Assembly (NCBI GenBank): GCA_021795235.1
Contig: JAJYPP010000017.1
Location: 1 to 56,701 of the forward strand
From: a bacterium
GTDB lineage: Bacteria > Chloroflexota > Dormibacteria > Aeolococcales > Bog-877
Direction: 5' to 3'
Length of the DNA stretch: 56,701 nt
The notes under the pieces were generated by a model. It made no database searches. It saw only the letters and a list, made by a program, of their open reading frames with translations, and was not told the DNA's origin. The translations under genes and the position numbers were made by a program. Positions 27,672 through 36,353 of the stretch are shown in pieces (positions within the stretch are counted from its first letter, which is position 1; the number at the start of each line of letters is the position of its first letter).

Positions 27672-28433
27672 TCACGAATTCTCCTCGGTCAGTTGGTGGT
27701 GGCTGAGCAGGCCCGGCACGAACCCGGCCAGCGCCCTGCGGGTAGTGCCGCTGTCGATGTGCAGGACGGCGTGGAGGCCCAGCCGACTCGCGCCGTCGGT
27801 GTTGGGCTCGGCGTCGTCAACGAACACCACCCGGGCCGGTGTGGTGCCGAGCAGGTTCAGGGTGTGCCTGAAGATGTCGGCGTTGGGTTTGCGCATCCCG
27901 ACCTCGCCGGAGATGACAACCGGGCTGAAGATGGCGTCGATACGGTCCCTGGGGTAGGGGTTGCCCCAGCTATTGGATAGCAGGGCCACCCTCACCCCGC
28001 ACCGCCTGATGTCTTCGGCGAGGCCGAACATCGCCGGATCCGGCCGCAAGCCGGCGAACAGGCCCCGCACCAGCCCGACCGGTGACACCGGGCCACCCGT
28101 GGTTGCCAGCAACTCCGCCGCCAGGAGCCGATCGAAGTCACCAATGCTGAGTTCGCCGGTCTCCAGACGGTGGATCGGGGTACCCTCGGGCGCCGACCGG
28201 GACAGCCAGGTCTTGAGAGTCCGGGAGAATGAGGCGGGATCGATCCCGTCACGCGTGAGCCACGACCTGATGGAGTCGCTGACCGGTGTGGTGAGCACGC
28301 CCCCATAGTCGAACACCACGGCGTCGATGGCTTCGGGCCGAAGTAGGGCTGCGGGTCCTGTCCCCTCGCCACCCCCACTTGTCCCACCGCTGGACGTCCC
28401 AGCCGGCCCCCCAGAAGGGAACATCCGCGGCAT
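27672..28433 (-). CDS. HAD-superfamily protein resembling the ACAD10/epoxide-hydrolase N-domain
   Basis: 253 residues of HAD subfamily IA. Motif 1 reads VVFDYGGVL: the nucleophile Asp is kept but the second Asp of DxD is Gly. Motif 2 is ALLSNSWGNP, motif 3 GMRKPNADIF, motif 4 VVFVDDAEPN. The cap contains IHRLETGELSIGDF, as in the YihX/EPHX2/ACAD10 type. The first 30 residues are Gly/Ser/Thr-rich and may not be translated, although no better start is visible. It precedes the kinase and acyl-CoA dehydrogenase in the order these domains have in ACAD10, and follows the dprA-like gene by 2 bases. Loss of the second motif-1 Asp suggests weak or no phosphatase activity. Confidence 0.87.
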   Translation of the reverse strand: MPRMFPSGGPAGTSSGGTSGGGEGTGPAALLRPEAIDAVVFDYGGVLTTPVSDSIRSWLTRDGIDPASFSRTLKTWLSRSAPEGTPIHRLETGELSIGDFDRLLAAELLATTGGPVSPVGLVRGLFAGLRPDPAMFGLAEDIRRCGVRVALLSNSWGNPYPRDRIDAIFSPVVISGEVGMRKPNADIFRHTLNLLGTTPARVVFVDDAEPNTDGASRLGLHAVLHIDSGTTRRALAGFVPGLLSHHQLTEENS

Positions 28434-28435
28434 CG

Positions 28436-29128
28436 TCAGCCGATGCCTATGGCGGGGTCAAGGCCTCGCCGCGGCTTCATCACTCGAAGGTGGCCGCCGC
28501 TGTGGCGACTCGGGAACCGGACCAGCGGTCGCAGCAGAAAGAGCCGCTTGCCGTGCTCGAGAGCTAGCCGAGACTGGCGCCTGGCGCCGCTGGTCGCGGA
28601 GGCCTCGACCACCACCGTGCCGATGGCCATCCCGCTCATCACGGCGTTGCGCTTCGGAAAGGAAAAGTGGGTCGGCCCCGAGCCGGGCAGGAACTGGGAC
28701 ACCAGGGCCCCGCCTGAGGCCAAGATTTCCTGGGCCAGAGAGCCATGGCCCGGTGGGTAGCCCAGAGCGATCCCAGCGCCCATCACCGCTATCGTCCGCC
28801 CCTTGGTTGCCAACGCCGGTCGATGGGCCGCCGGGTCTATCCCGCGCGCCAACCCGGAGAGGATTGTGATGCCGTCGCCGGTGAGCCAGGCCGAAATCAG
28901 GCGCGCCAACTCCAGGCCGGGCGCGGATGCCTGTCGGCTGCTCACCACCGCGATCGCCCGGGCATCCCGCTCACCCACGGTCCCTCTGACGAACAAGAAC
29001 GGAAGGCGGTTGAAGATGTGCCGCAGATCGACGGGATAGCCCTGATCCAGGACAGTCACCACCCGCACCCCGCCCGCTTGCTGGCCCTCGATGACGGCCC
29101 GGTAGCGGTCGACATCCACGGGTGTCAC
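28436..29128 (-). CDS. dprA: DprA-like DNA-processing protein, main (Rossmann) part
   Basis: About 230 residues from a GTG at 29128. They cover the DprA/Smf Rossmann fold: VTVLDQGYPVDLRHI, FLFVRGTV, SGLARGIDPAAHRPAL, GSGPTHFSFPKRNAVMSGM and VVVEASATSGARRQSRLALEHGK. DprA binds single-stranded DNA and loads RecA during transformation. The C-terminal winged-helix domain is missing. The N-terminal segment is encoded by a separate overlapping frame (29125-29325); the GTG overlaps its TGA as GTGA. This is either two coupled genes or a frameshifted dprA. The HAD gene follows by 2 bases, which may be chance. Confidence 0.75.
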   Translation of the reverse strand: MTPVDVDRYRAVIEGQQAGGVRVVTVLDQGYPVDLRHIFNRLPFLFVRGTVGERDARAIAVVSSRQASAPGLELARLISAWLTGDGITILSGLARGIDPAAHRPALATKGRTIAVMGAGIALGYPPGHGSLAQEILASGGALVSQFLPGSGPTHFSFPKRNAVMSGMAIGTVVVEASATSGARRQSRLALEHGKRLFLLRPLVRFPSRHSGGHLRVMKPRRGLDPAIGIG

Positions 29129-29325
29129 CCGGCCACCAGGGCTGCGAGCGCCCTCTCCGGCACCAGCTCGAAGCCGGACCACTCCCGACCAAGGATGCGG
29201 AAGGCGCTGCCAGCATCCTCTATAAGAGACGCGGTCCTGTGCCACGGGCCCTCGGTGGGAGCTGCCAGCACCGCCGCCGCCTCATCCACCTGGGCCGGTG
29301 ACGCGGCTACGCACATATGTACCAT
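29125..29325 (-). CDS. N-terminal piece of the DprA-like protein
   Basis: About 66 residues starting at an ATG (29325, or 29316) and ending at 29125 with TGA inside GTGA. The sequence (RTASLIEDAGSAFRILG, ERALAALVAG) resembles the helical region that precedes the Rossmann fold in DprA. Read through without the stop, the two frames would make one protein of ordinary order. I cannot tell coupled genes from a sequencing or real frameshift. Confidence 0.5.
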   Translation of the reverse strand: MVHMCVAASPAQVDEAAAVLAAPTEGPWHRTASLIEDAGSAFRILGREWSGFELVPERALAALVAG

Positions 29326-29554
29326 CCTATGATTGGACCGCGACCCCTGCTCATCCTGAGGTCCACACGACGGCGGCTCCCTGGAGGGCAACTGCCCAGG
29401 AGCATATGGCGGCCAAGCCAAAATGGGAAGAGTCGCACTGCGGAGCGACCGCGAACGCCCGCCGGGGGCGGCCGCTTCTGCGCTTCAGCCTCACCCCCCC
29501 CACAGCATCGTTGCAGACTGCTCTCCCACCGCCCCGGTCTCTACGATTTGTCCA

Positions 29555-32266
29555 ATGTCAGAGTCAGCCGACCGGTGGGGCGTGATGGACGGGATGCCCG
29601 GACCGTTGCGGGCGGACCTGGAGCGCGTGGGCACGGTCTTGGAACAGGTGCTGGCCGAGTCCGGGGGACCGGGCCTGGTGACAGACGTTGCGGACCTACG
29701 CCAGGCCACCATCCGACTGCGCCAGGCCAGGGGCTCCGCCGCGGCGGTGGCCACCCAACGAGTGGTCGACCTGGTGGCGGGCTTGGACCTGGATCGAGCG
29801 GAACGAGTGGCGCAAGCGTTCACGGTCTACTTTCAGTTGGTCAATTTGGCCGAGGAGCTGCACCGGGCGCGCACCCTGCGCGAGCGCGCGGACCAAATGG
29901 TTCCCGAATCCCTGGCGGCCTGTGTTGCCGCAGTGCGCGCCGAGGCGGGCGAGGACGCCCTCGACGATCTCCTGAGCAGGCTTGAGGTGCGCCCGGTGTT
30001 GACCGCACATCCGACCGAGGCGCGGCGGCGGGCGGTGGTGGAGGCGCTGCGCCGGATCTCGGAGTTGATGGAGCGCGGAGACTCGCTGGGGCGCACCTCT
30101 GGCGAGCACATGGAGGCCGAGCGTGGCTTGTACGAGCAGGTCACCATCCTCTGGCGCACGGCTCAGCTCCGGCACACCACGCCGACTCCGCTCGACGAGG
30201 TGCGCACGGTGACGGCCATCTTCGATGAGACGCTGTTCGAGCTGGTTCCCCGCCTCTGCCGGGCGCTGGAGCGAGCACTGGTCGACCCCGCGGCCGTGGG
30301 CCGGGCCAGGCCACCGTTTCTCACCTTCCTGCGCTGGGGGAGCTGGGTGGGAGGAGACCGGGAGGGCAATCCAGCGGTGACCGCCGACGTCACCAGACTT
30401 GCGGCGGATGTTCAGTCCGATCATGCTCTGCGCGCTCTGGAGGCGAGCGCGCGCCGGATCGGGCGTTCCCTGACCATGTCGGCGTCGTCCACTCCCCCCT
30501 CGGCCGCCCTGGCCGCGGCGCTGTCACGGGATCGGCGTGCCATGCCGGCTGCCGCCGAGGAGATCTGCACCCGAGCTCCCGCGGAGCCCCACCGGCAGTG
30601 GCTGCTGCTGCTGGCGGAGCGATTGCGGGCGACCCGGTTGGGTGAGCCCGGCGCCTACCGGGATGCCACCGCCTTCCGGGCCGATCTGGGAGTGCTTCAG
30701 GCGTCGCTGGCTGAGGCTGGAGCTGGCCGGGCGGCCTACGGCGAGCTTCAGAATCTGGTCTGGCAGGCTGAGACCTTCGGTTTCACCTTCGCCTCTCTGG
30801 AGGTGCGTCAGCACGCCCGGGTCCATGCCCGGGTGCTGCAGGAGTTGCTGGAGGCGAACGAGCCTCCGGACGCCGAGACCCTGGATCGGATCGCGCTCTT
30901 GGGATGGCCCTCCCCCGCGACGGTCCGGTCCGATGAGGCGCGCGAGGTGCTGGCGACCCTGCGCACCATGGGGTCAATCCAGGCCAGATGGGGAGCCGAC
31001 GCCTGCCGTCGCTATGTGGTCAGCTTCACCCGTCGCGCCGCGGACGTGGTGGGAGTCCTGGCGCTGGCGCGGTTGGCCGATCCGACTGGTGGCCTGGTGC
31101 TGGATGTGGTCCCGCTGTTCGAGTCCCGGGCCGATCTTGGCGCCGCCCCGCAGGTGCTCGAGTCGCTCTTCCAGCTTCCGAGCTGGCGCCACTGGCTGGA
31201 GGCTCGCGGGCGCCGCCTGGAGGTGATGCTCGGCTATTCGGACGCCACCAAGGACGCGGGTTTCCTGGCCGCCAACCTGGCCCTCTATCGGGCCCAGGGC
31301 GCGCTGGCCGCCTGGGCCCACGACCATGACGTGGACCTGATCCTGTTCCATGGCCGCGGCGGAGCCGTGGGCCGCGGCGGAGGGCCCGCGGGCCGCGCGA
31401 TTCGGGGCCAGGCGCCCGGGTCCGTCGACGGCCGCTTCAAGGTCACTGAGCAAGGCGAGGTGATGTTCGCCCGCTACAGCAAGCCGGCGATAGGGATGCG
31501 GCACCTGGAACAGGTCACCAGCGCTGTGATCCAAGCCTCGATTCGGCCCTCAGGAGAGAGCTCAGAGCCTTTCGACCGGGAGTTCGAGCGGGAGGCCGAT
31601 CTTATGGCTGAGGCCTCTGAGGCCGCCTATCGCCGACTGGTTGAGAGCTCGGGGTTCGCGGAGTTCTTCGCCGCAGTCAGTCCGCTGGCTGAGATCGGCC
31701 AGCTGCGCATCGGCTCGCGGCCGGGACGCCGGACCGCGTCCCCGGGTCTGGGTGGCCTGCGGGCGATCCCGTGGGTGTTCGCCTGGGCCCAGACCCGCGT
31801 CAATCTGCCCGGATGGTACGGACTGGGGTCCGGGCTGGAGGCCGTGGCCGCGAGGCATGGCGCCGCCCGCCTGCAGCAGATGGAACGGGAGTGGCCGTTC
31901 TTCAGGTCGGTTCTGGAGAACGCCGAGATGAGTCTGGCCAAGGCGGATCCCATGATCGCCGGACTCTATCTGAGCCGGGGCGGGCGGCCGGACCTGATGG
32001 CCCTGATCCGTGACGAGTTCCGGCGCACCCGTGCCCAAGTCGCCCTCGCGACCGGCCACGAGCGGATGCTGGCCGGGCATCCGGTGTTACGCCGGGCGGT
32101 TGACCTGCGCAATCCCTACGTCGACGCACTCTCCTTCCTTCAGCTCCGCTTTCTCGCGGAGGCTCGCGGTCAGGACGCCGGGCCCGCCGATGATCAGAGC
32201 AGGCTGGTGGACCTGGTCCTGCAGACCGTGAATGGCGTCGCCGCCGGGCTGCAGAACACCGGCTGA
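29555..32266 (+). CDS. ppc: Phosphoenolpyruvate carboxylase
   Basis: 903-residue PEPC, the standard bacterial length. Active-site segments are LTAHPTEARRRAVVE (catalytic His), GYSDATKDAGFLAAN, the Gly-rich loop FHGRGGAVGRGGGP, and FKVTEQGEVMFARYSKP; it ends in the usual NTG. It carboxylates PEP to oxaloacetate, refilling the TCA cycle. An ATG at 29423 is in frame, but its extra 44 residues have no counterpart; the ATG at 29555 begins a normal N-terminus. It is transcribed divergently from the dprA-HAD-APH-ACAD series and is the last gene before the lower-GC island. Confidence 0.96.
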   Translation: MSESADRWGVMDGMPGPLRADLERVGTVLEQVLAESGGPGLVTDVADLRQATIRLRQARGSAAAVATQRVVDLVAGLDLDRAERVAQAFTVYFQLVNLAEELHRARTLRERADQMVPESLAACVAAVRAEAGEDALDDLLSRLEVRPVLTAHPTEARRRAVVEALRRISELMERGDSLGRTSGEHMEAERGLYEQVTILWRTAQLRHTTPTPLDEVRTVTAIFDETLFELVPRLCRALERALVDPAAVGRARPPFLTFLRWGSWVGGDREGNPAVTADVTRLAADVQSDHALRALEASARRIGRSLTMSASSTPPSAALAAALSRDRRAMPAAAEEICTRAPAEPHRQWLLLLAERLRATRLGEPGAYRDATAFRADLGVLQASLAEAGAGRAAYGELQNLVWQAETFGFTFASLEVRQHARVHARVLQELLEANEPPDAETLDRIALLGWPSPATVRSDEAREVLATLRTMGSIQARWGADACRRYVVSFTRRAADVVGVLALARLADPTGGLVLDVVPLFESRADLGAAPQVLESLFQLPSWRHWLEARGRRLEVMLGYSDATKDAGFLAANLALYRAQGALAAWAHDHDVDLILFHGRGGAVGRGGGPAGRAIRGQAPGSVDGRFKVTEQGEVMFARYSKPAIGMRHLEQVTSAVIQASIRPSGESSEPFDREFEREADLMAEASEAAYRRLVESSGFAEFFAAVSPLAEIGQLRIGSRPGRRTASPGLGGLRAIPWVFAWAQTRVNLPGWYGLGSGLEAVAARHGAARLQQMEREWPFFRSVLENAEMSLAKADPMIAGLYLSRGGRPDLMALIRDEFRRTRAQVALATGHERMLAGHPVLRRAVDLRNPYVDALSFLQLRFLAEARGQDAGPADDQSRLVDLVLQTVNGVAAGLQNTG

Positions 32267-32519
32267 GCGTTCCCTGGCCGGGTGTCGCCGGGGCACCACG
32301 GTGCAGATGCCGCCCCGACCGCGCTTTCGGCTGACAACCTGGGCGCCGGTGGTTTGGACCCCTGGAGAGGCGCTGCCCAGAGGCTGCTCCCCACCCGCTG
32401 GCGCCCGTCGATAGCGGCCGTGCCTGACCGACCCTGGACGATGGCGTCACTGGCAGGGAGGGTCCCCGCACGGCATCGCCGCAGGGGTGCATGCCCTGCA
32501 CACTGATGGCGCCGCGTGA

Positions 32520-32770
32520 TCGATCTTGCTACCCGCGTCGTCGCCTCCTCCGTGCGAGCCTGGTCGCGATCCCCTGGACCACGGTCTTCTCGGTCACCCG
32601 GGCGGCGCACGACAGCTTCGACAGTGGCGCCAGGGCCCGATTGGCCACCATCGCGAACACCACTCGCTCAGCTCTTGGGTCCAGCCGCCGCCCTCGCAGC
32701 AGGTTGGTAAGCATCTTGTCTGCCCCCAGCTTTCGCCAGACCTGGTCCAGGAACCCAGGTCTCCAGACAT
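32520..32770 (-). pseudogene. IS1634-like transposase fragment (N-terminal third)
   Basis: The translation GFLDQVWRKLGADKMLTN, then LLRGRRLDPRAERVVFAMVA and NRALAPLSKLS, matches the same part of the transposase wreck at 45938-47633 (LLAGRKLDPKVERVLFA, NRALQPLSKLA). The reading frame breaks on both sides. It is a relic with no start and no catalytic region, marking the left edge of the sugar island. Confidence 0.7.
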
Positions 32771-33215
32771 AGGGTCAGATGTCTGGGCATCCGAGTTCAG
32801 AAGGCGCCGAATATACTTGTTGCGCTCGCTCTGCAATAAACCCCGCCACGCAGGCTCCGCGAACTCGGCCAATGTGGCTGACAGAGGCTTGGTGGCTCGA
32901 TGGGTGCACCATCAAACGACCCAGGATGTCCACACATCTGAGGGTAGGAATTGATGCAACTCCAAGCGCTCGCACCACGGAGTTCTGGAAGCCCGAGCGA
33001 AGCACTTGGATGGCATGACTCCGCTCCCGATGGCCGTGCGCGCGTTTCATGCACCATCTCCCGCACTGATCGAGACTCGGTGCCATCCTGAGGCCAAACT
33101 CCTCTGGACCAACCCGTTATGTCTAGAGGCCCGGAACCAAGTCCCGCCCACCGACCGCGAGCTGACGAACTCCAGCTCCGGGGCAGCGGTCACCGCCTAT
33201 GCTCGTTCAGGGCAA
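32771..33215. other. About 450 bases separating two transposase fragments
   Basis: In an intact IS1634-like gene the two flanking fragments would be some 50 codons apart, so this DNA probably inserted between them or replaced deleted sequence. No frame here resembles a protein I know. It is noticeably less GC-rich than the ppc gene next to it. Confidence 0.4.
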
Positions 33216-33400
33216 AGCCCGGCTCACGGACTGGATGAGGCACCCGATCCCAGCCCAATCGATCTGGTCATCGCGCCCGAAGTGGTACAGCACCTGGACC
33301 TTGGAGTGACCGCCGCACCGTCCCAGTGGTTGTGAGCCAACTGCAGGTACCGGACCGCAGAGCCGTCGCTGCGGTGGGCTTGGACCGTACGCGGGTACCT
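33216..33400 (-). pseudogene. IS1634-like transposase fragment (extreme N-terminus)
   Basis: The minus-strand sequence has the order YLQLAHN in one frame, then KVQVLYHFGRDDQIDWAGIG and a SVSRAL end in the next. This corresponds to RYLQLAHN, KAQVIHSFGREDQLDREAIK and RSLTRAL of the copy at 45938-47633. At least one frameshift separates the parts, so it is dead. The remaining 33400-33764 holds no gene that I recognise and should contain the promoter of the kinase gene. Confidence 0.65.
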
Positions 33401-33764
33401 CACTGCAGTTTACGGGGATACCCATGCAGTCAAGAGCTGAGGCGAGCAAGCCTTGCATCTATGCCAAACAGATCCAAGACCTAGCCCACCCCCTCTCTCC
33501 ACTTCGCTCATAGCCCTCGCGCTGCCCTAGGCAGGGCCACAGCTGCGGAGCCCCGGTCAGACGACCGCCAGCGGCCCGTCCCCCCGGCCAGATCGCTATC
33601 CCGCGCAGCGGGAAGCTGGTCCCCCTTGCGCACCACCCCGAGCGATGCGCACCCGGGTGCCTGAGTCGCCGACCCTAGCCAGCTCGCTGCTATCATTGGA
33701 GCCGATCCGGTATCTCGGAAACCGGAAGCGGTACAGGCACCAATCCGGTGTCGGATACAACAAC

Positions 33765-34859
33765 ATGGATGACATGGGAATCGCACTCAAGATCCCAGAG
33801 CAAGGGGCTGGCTTGGACCTCGTCTCCCTCGGAGGGCTCGTGATCCGGCTCGACCCGGGTGAGGTCCCTTTCCACAAGGCAACGCAGTGCCACATCTATG
33901 TCAGCGGTGCAGAGTACAACGTAGCTGCCAATCTGTCAGACTGCTTTGGACTTCGAACCGCGATAGTGTCTGCCTCCGTCGACTATCCGATAGGCCACCT
34001 TGTCGCCGAACGGGTTCGAGCGATGGGAGTCAGGGGGATATACCGGTGGCTGCCACACGACGGGGTAACCGGACCCAATATCGCCACGGTCTACAGTGAC
34101 CGCGGATTCGGGATCCGCCCGCCGGTAGTCGTTTACAATCGGGCCTACGAGGCCGCAGCCCGCCTCAGCCCGGGCGACTTCGACTGGGCTGAGATCTTCA
34201 GTTCAGGTGTCCGCTGGTTCCACTCCGGCGGCCTTTTTGCTGCGCTCTCCGACTCCACGAGCGAGCTAATCGTTGAGGCTATGCGTGCAGCGAAGGCAGC
34301 GGGTGCCATGGTCTCGTTTGACCTGAACTATCGTCAGAAGCTCTGGAGTACGCACGGCGGGCAGCAGCGGGCGCGCGAGGTAATAGGACGGATCGTCGAG
34401 CATGTGGACGTCCTGCTCGCCAACGAGGAGGATGTCCAGCAGGCGCTCGGCATCGCTGGCCCGGCGGGCGGCGCCCAAGGAAACCTTCAAGCGGCGGGGT
34501 TCGTGGCACTGATGGAGCGTGTCCGTGATCGCTATCCGAACATCGCGGCAATGGCCACGACACTGCGCGACGTTCGCTCTGCCAACCGCCACCTCTGGAG
34601 CGCAGTCGCCTTGGTCGGAGAGGCGCCGTTCGAAACGCCGACCTATGAGCTAGACGTTTACGATCGAGTCGGCGGCGGGGACGGTTTCGCATCTGGGTTC
34701 ATCTATGGCCTGCTCGCCGGAGAGACACCCGAGCAGGCGCTGCGGCTTGGCTGGGCCCACGGTGCCCTCGTCACGGGGTACCCGGGCGACACCACGATGG
34801 CGACGCTTGCCCAAGTTCGAGCTATCGCTGCTGGAGAGGTGGCGCGGATCCAGCGGTAG
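33765..34859 (+). CDS. PfkB-family sugar kinase (2-keto-3-deoxygluconate kinase-like)
   Basis: About 364 residues of the ribokinase/PfkB family. GGLVIRLDPG begins the substrate domain, AEYNVAANLSD matches the family's GG(x)xxN segment with the first glycine replaced, VSFDLNYRQKLW is the central motif, and YDRVGGGDGFASGFIYGLL is the C-terminal catalytic motif, in which GAGD reads GGGD while the base Asp is kept. The end (LGWAHGALVTGYPGDTTM) resembles KDG-kinase-like proteins. The ATG at 33765 (or 33774) fits best; an upstream in-frame ATG at 33645 adds polar sequence. It would phosphorylate a keto-deoxy sugar acid or sugar entering glycolysis. Stands alone, upstream of the aldo/keto reductase. 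Confidence 0.85.
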   Translation: MDDMGIALKIPEQGAGLDLVSLGGLVIRLDPGEVPFHKATQCHIYVSGAEYNVAANLSDCFGLRTAIVSASVDYPIGHLVAERVRAMGVRGIYRWLPHDGVTGPNIATVYSDRGFGIRPPVVVYNRAYEAAARLSPGDFDWAEIFSSGVRWFHSGGLFAALSDSTSELIVEAMRAAKAAGAMVSFDLNYRQKLWSTHGGQQRAREVIGRIVEHVDVLLANEEDVQQALGIAGPAGGAQGNLQAAGFVALMERVRDRYPNIAAMATTLRDVRSANRHLWSAVALVGEAPFETPTYELDVYDRVGGGDGFASGFIYGLLAGETPEQALRLGWAHGALVTGYPGDTTMATLAQVRAIAAGEVARIQR

Positions 34860-34873
34860 GGCGCAACGCGCCC
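34859..34873 (+). terminator. Short hairpin at the kinase stop
   Basis: GGGCGC, AAC, GCGCCC begins at the last base of the stop codon and is followed by GTACTTT. The stem is only 6 bp, so this is a weak terminator candidate. Confidence 0.3.
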
Positions 34874-35101
34874 GTACTTTGGGCACGTGACTCAGCGACC
34901 AGTAGCAAACGATGATGGTGCTGTTCTCTGCGCTTGGCTGGGCTGACCTCTTCACCGCGATCGACTCGACCTACTTGCCGATGTCCAAGCCAACCGTAAT
35001 TCACTCCGAGGGACGAAGCGTTGCCACCCTGCCTCGCGCAGTACACTATAGTTACGTATGCTTCGAATTGCCCTGGAATCAGCTGGGGAGAGAAACCGAC
35101 C

Positions 35102-36136
35102 ATGCCATACATTGCAGCGGCACGGCGATATGACCAGATGCCGTACCGACGCGTCGGCCGCTCCGGATTGAAGCTGCCAGTAGTGTCGCTGGGCCTGTGG
35201 CACAACTTTGGCGGGGAACGGCCGCTGGAGACCAGCCGGGCCATCATCTGCCGGGCCTTCGATCTCGGCGTGACCCATTTCGACCTTGCCAACAATTACG
35301 GCCCACCCTACGGTTCGGCGGAGGAGACCTTTGGCCGGGTGCTCGCTGAGGACCTGCGTAGTTACCGTGACGAACTAGTGATATCCACCAAGGCCGGCTA
35401 TGACATGTGGGCCGGTCCCTACGGGGAGTGGGGCTCGCGCAAGCACCTGCTGGCCAGCCTCGACCAGAGCCTTTCTCGGATGGGGCTGGACTACGTTGAC
35501 ATCTTCTATTCCCACCGGTTGGACTCCGACACCCCCCTCGAGGAGACGATGAACGCTCTAGCGACCGCAGTGCACCAAGGCAAAGCGCTCTACGCTGGGA
35601 TCTCGTCGTACTCGCAGCAGCGCACCCGCGAGGCGACAGCGCTGCTGCGCCAGATGGGAGTGCCTTTGCTCATCCATCAGCCGTCATACTCGATGCTCAA
35701 CCGATGGGTCGAAGACGGCTTGCTAGACACGCTTGGTGACCTTGGCATCGGCTGCATCACCTTTTCGCCGCTAGCCCAGGGCATGCTCACCGACCGCTAT
35801 CTCGACGGCATTCCCGAGGGCTCGCGGGCCAGTCGGGCCAGTACTCTGGACGCTCGTCTACTGTCCGGGAAGAACATGGAGAAGATCAGAGCGCTCAACC
35901 GCATTGCGGCGCAACGTGGCCAAAGTCTGGCTCAGATGGCGGTGGCGTGGACACTTCGCGACTCCCGGGTAAGCTCCACCCTGATCGGGGCCAGCAGCGT
36001 GGCCCAGCTAGAAGCCAATATTGCCAGTTTGGAGAGCCCGGACTTCACCCCCGAGGAGTTGGCGCTAATCGATGAATACGCGACCGAGAGTGGTATTAAC
36101 CTATGGGCTGCATCCAGTACTGACCGAACGTCCTGA
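35102..36136 (+). CDS. Aldo/keto reductase (YghZ/L-glyceraldehyde-3-phosphate reductase-like)
   Basis: 344-residue NADPH-dependent aldo/keto reductase. The catalytic tetrad is visible: Asp and Tyr in FDLANNYGPPYGSAEETFG, Lys in VISTKAGYDMW, His in DIFYSHRLD. The C-terminal cofactor segment is LIGASSVAQLEANI. The NNYGPPYGSAEE form and DMWAGPYGEWGSRK are typical of the YghZ/GpR subgroup acting on small phosphorylated or free sugars. ATG at 35102 follows GGGGAGAG. It may reduce or oxidise a sugar or aldehyde made in this locus, for example the aldehyde half of a cleaved ketose; that link is inference. Confidence 0.9.
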   Translation: MPYIAAARRYDQMPYRRVGRSGLKLPVVSLGLWHNFGGERPLETSRAIICRAFDLGVTHFDLANNYGPPYGSAEETFGRVLAEDLRSYRDELVISTKAGYDMWAGPYGEWGSRKHLLASLDQSLSRMGLDYVDIFYSHRLDSDTPLEETMNALATAVHQGKALYAGISSYSQQRTREATALLRQMGVPLLIHQPSYSMLNRWVEDGLLDTLGDLGIGCITFSPLAQGMLTDRYLDGIPEGSRASRASTLDARLLSGKNMEKIRALNRIAAQRGQSLAQMAVAWTLRDSRVSSTLIGASSVAQLEANIASLESPDFTPEELALIDEYATESGINLWAASSTDRTS

Positions 36137-36353
36137 GGGCTAGCCGGCACTTCAGGCTTGAGCGCCTGGGTTCGGAAGGTGGCGGGCTTACGGCCTCATT
36201 TGGTATAGAACATTCGGTCAGCTGTTGGGCGTTCGGCGCCTCGGGCCCGTGGTTCCGGCAGTGCCAGCGTCGCAATACCAGGTGCCGTGAACCCGATCGC
36301 TAGCATGGGTGCCCCAACAGTCCCCGATTGGCCCGCCATCGCTCGCCTTCGTC

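Noticed and set aside
35021..35052. Possible promoter TTGCCA ... TATAGT before the aldo/keto reductase
   Set aside because: The spacer is 20 bases and the -35 box is weak, so I do not list it as a feature.
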